Part shown: positions 63,636-64,000 of the stretch, piece after piece
How the letters are laid out: every line of letters starts with the position of its first letter
Numbering within the stretch: position 1 is the first letter of the stretch
NCBI GenBank assembly: GCA_905234695.1
Contig: CAJOHZ010000001.1
Coordinates: forward strand, 1-64,000
Length of the DNA: 64,000 nucleotides
Direction: 5' to 3'
DNA from: an uncultured Bacteroidales bacterium
GTDB lineage: Bacteria > Bacteroidota > Bacteroidia > Bacteroidales > P3
Notes under the pieces: model-generated
Told to the model about the DNA's origin: nothing
The model's database searches: none
Seen by the model: the letters and a program-made list of their open reading frames with translations, nothing else
Made by a program: the position numbers and the translations under genes

Positions 63636-64000
63636 ATGAATTTTAATTCTTTGACCATCAACCATATTGTCGTGGCTGTGATTGGTGCAGTGTCGTTTTT
63701 CGCTGCCGCGACATGGGCGTTGCGACTGCTGTTGCGATTGAGGAAATCCCCGCGATACCACTACCAGCTGCTCCCGTCGGCAGCAGTGGCCATCCTCTTC
63801 GCCGGATGGGCGTTCTATTTCGCCGGCTACAGCATCGACGGCAGCGACAAGTCGCTCTTTTCGGTGCTCATCCGGTCGCTGATGGAGAGCGTCGGCATGT
63901 TCTTCGGGGGGTACTCCACTGGCGACATGGGCTGGCTGTCCGACAGCCGGTATGCCATGTTCCTGTTGGCAGTACTGCACATCTTGGCCCTCCTCGTCAC
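63636..64000 (+). CDS. Membrane protein, partial (cut by the window end)
   Basis: The first 121 residues have helices at about 9-27 (HIVVAVIGAVSFFAAATWAL) and 45-63 (LLPSAAVAILFAGWAFYFAG), and a third that begins near the edge (AMFLLAVLHILALLVT). A serine-rich loop (YSIDGSDKSLFSVLIRSLME) lies between. The layout could be the start of an ion channel or transporter, but the fragment is too short to name. Confidence 0.6.
   Translation, partial: MNFNSLTINHIVVAVIGAVSFFAAATWALRLLLRLRKSPRYHYQLLPSAAVAILFAGWAFYFAGYSIDGSDKSLFSVLIRSLMESVGMFFGGYSTGDMGWLSDSRYAMFLLAVLHILALLV

Overview
The window is a chromosome segment of a Bacteroidota bacterium, most probably order Bacteroidales from an animal gut or similar anaerobic habitat. 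The evidence is many promoters of the Bacteroidota type (TAnnTTTG at -7, often TTTG or TTG about 20 bases upstream), a single-chain glycyl-tRNA synthetase, BspA-like and M16 exported proteins, a fused NADPH:acceptor oxidoreductase of the kind common in Bacteroidales, and DUF4491- and DUF4248-like proteins. Core genes are clearly GC-rich; the accessory stretches (about 330-2560 and 22400-25790) are AT-rich. I found no rRNA, no tRNA and no CRISPR array.

Layout. 1-2430: two exported surface proteins on the minus strand, the first frameshifted and mosaic in base composition. 2430-2950: a non-coding gap holding a nested inverted-repeat element and a heptamer tandem array. 2955-12089: a plus-strand run of housekeeping and envelope genes (ruvX, def, TPR lipoprotein, mutL, rhomboid, outer-membrane barrel, exported 637-residue protein, agmatine deiminase), facing N-carbamoylputrescine amidase. 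13116-18860: a 41-residue membrane peptide, glyS, a membrane protein, a MITE copy and an M16 peptidase, then a shared terminator and GH25 lysozyme. 19663-25450: BspA-like protein, DnaQ-like exonuclease with WYL regulator, then an AT-rich accessory block between two MITE copies (RhuM-like, zinc ribbon, PD-(D/E)XK nuclease, unknown, PLD nuclease). 25791-33911: ligA, dapF, antiporter, dnaX interrupted by an in-frame amber codon, and a feoB-like gene with a reduced G domain. 34044-43002: M20 dipeptidase, FMN-binding protein, NfnAB/SudAB-like fusion, a coiled-coil exported protein, MITE copy, an ADH-ALDH fusion in reverse AdhE order, and a flavodoxin. 43000-51430: transporters (SMR, MATE, SO_0444-type, ZIP), a methyltransferase, and several gene remnants left by deletions. 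52610-57679: one operon combining a membrane PP2C phosphatase, an RsbW-like kinase, a STAS antagonist, a small alarmone synthetase and a small alarmone hydrolase. 57722-64000: more remnants, PhzF, a HepT-MntA toxin-antitoxin pair between direct repeats, and unknown proteins.

How the genes work together. AguA and AguB form the agmatine to putrescine route. The 52.6-57.7 kb operon looks like a partner-switching signalling relay tied to (p)ppGpp turnover. The FMN-binding protein and the NfnAB-like fusion suggest flavin and iron-sulfur electron transfer. The two observations I rate highest are the amber codon exactly at the end of the gamma-equivalent part of DnaX and the partner-switch/alarmone operon. 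Next come the reverse-order AdhE-like fusion, the direct-repeat-bounded HepT-MntA cassette, and two families of small non-autonomous repeats (a 145-164 bp MITE in four copies, and nested inverted-repeat elements in three places).
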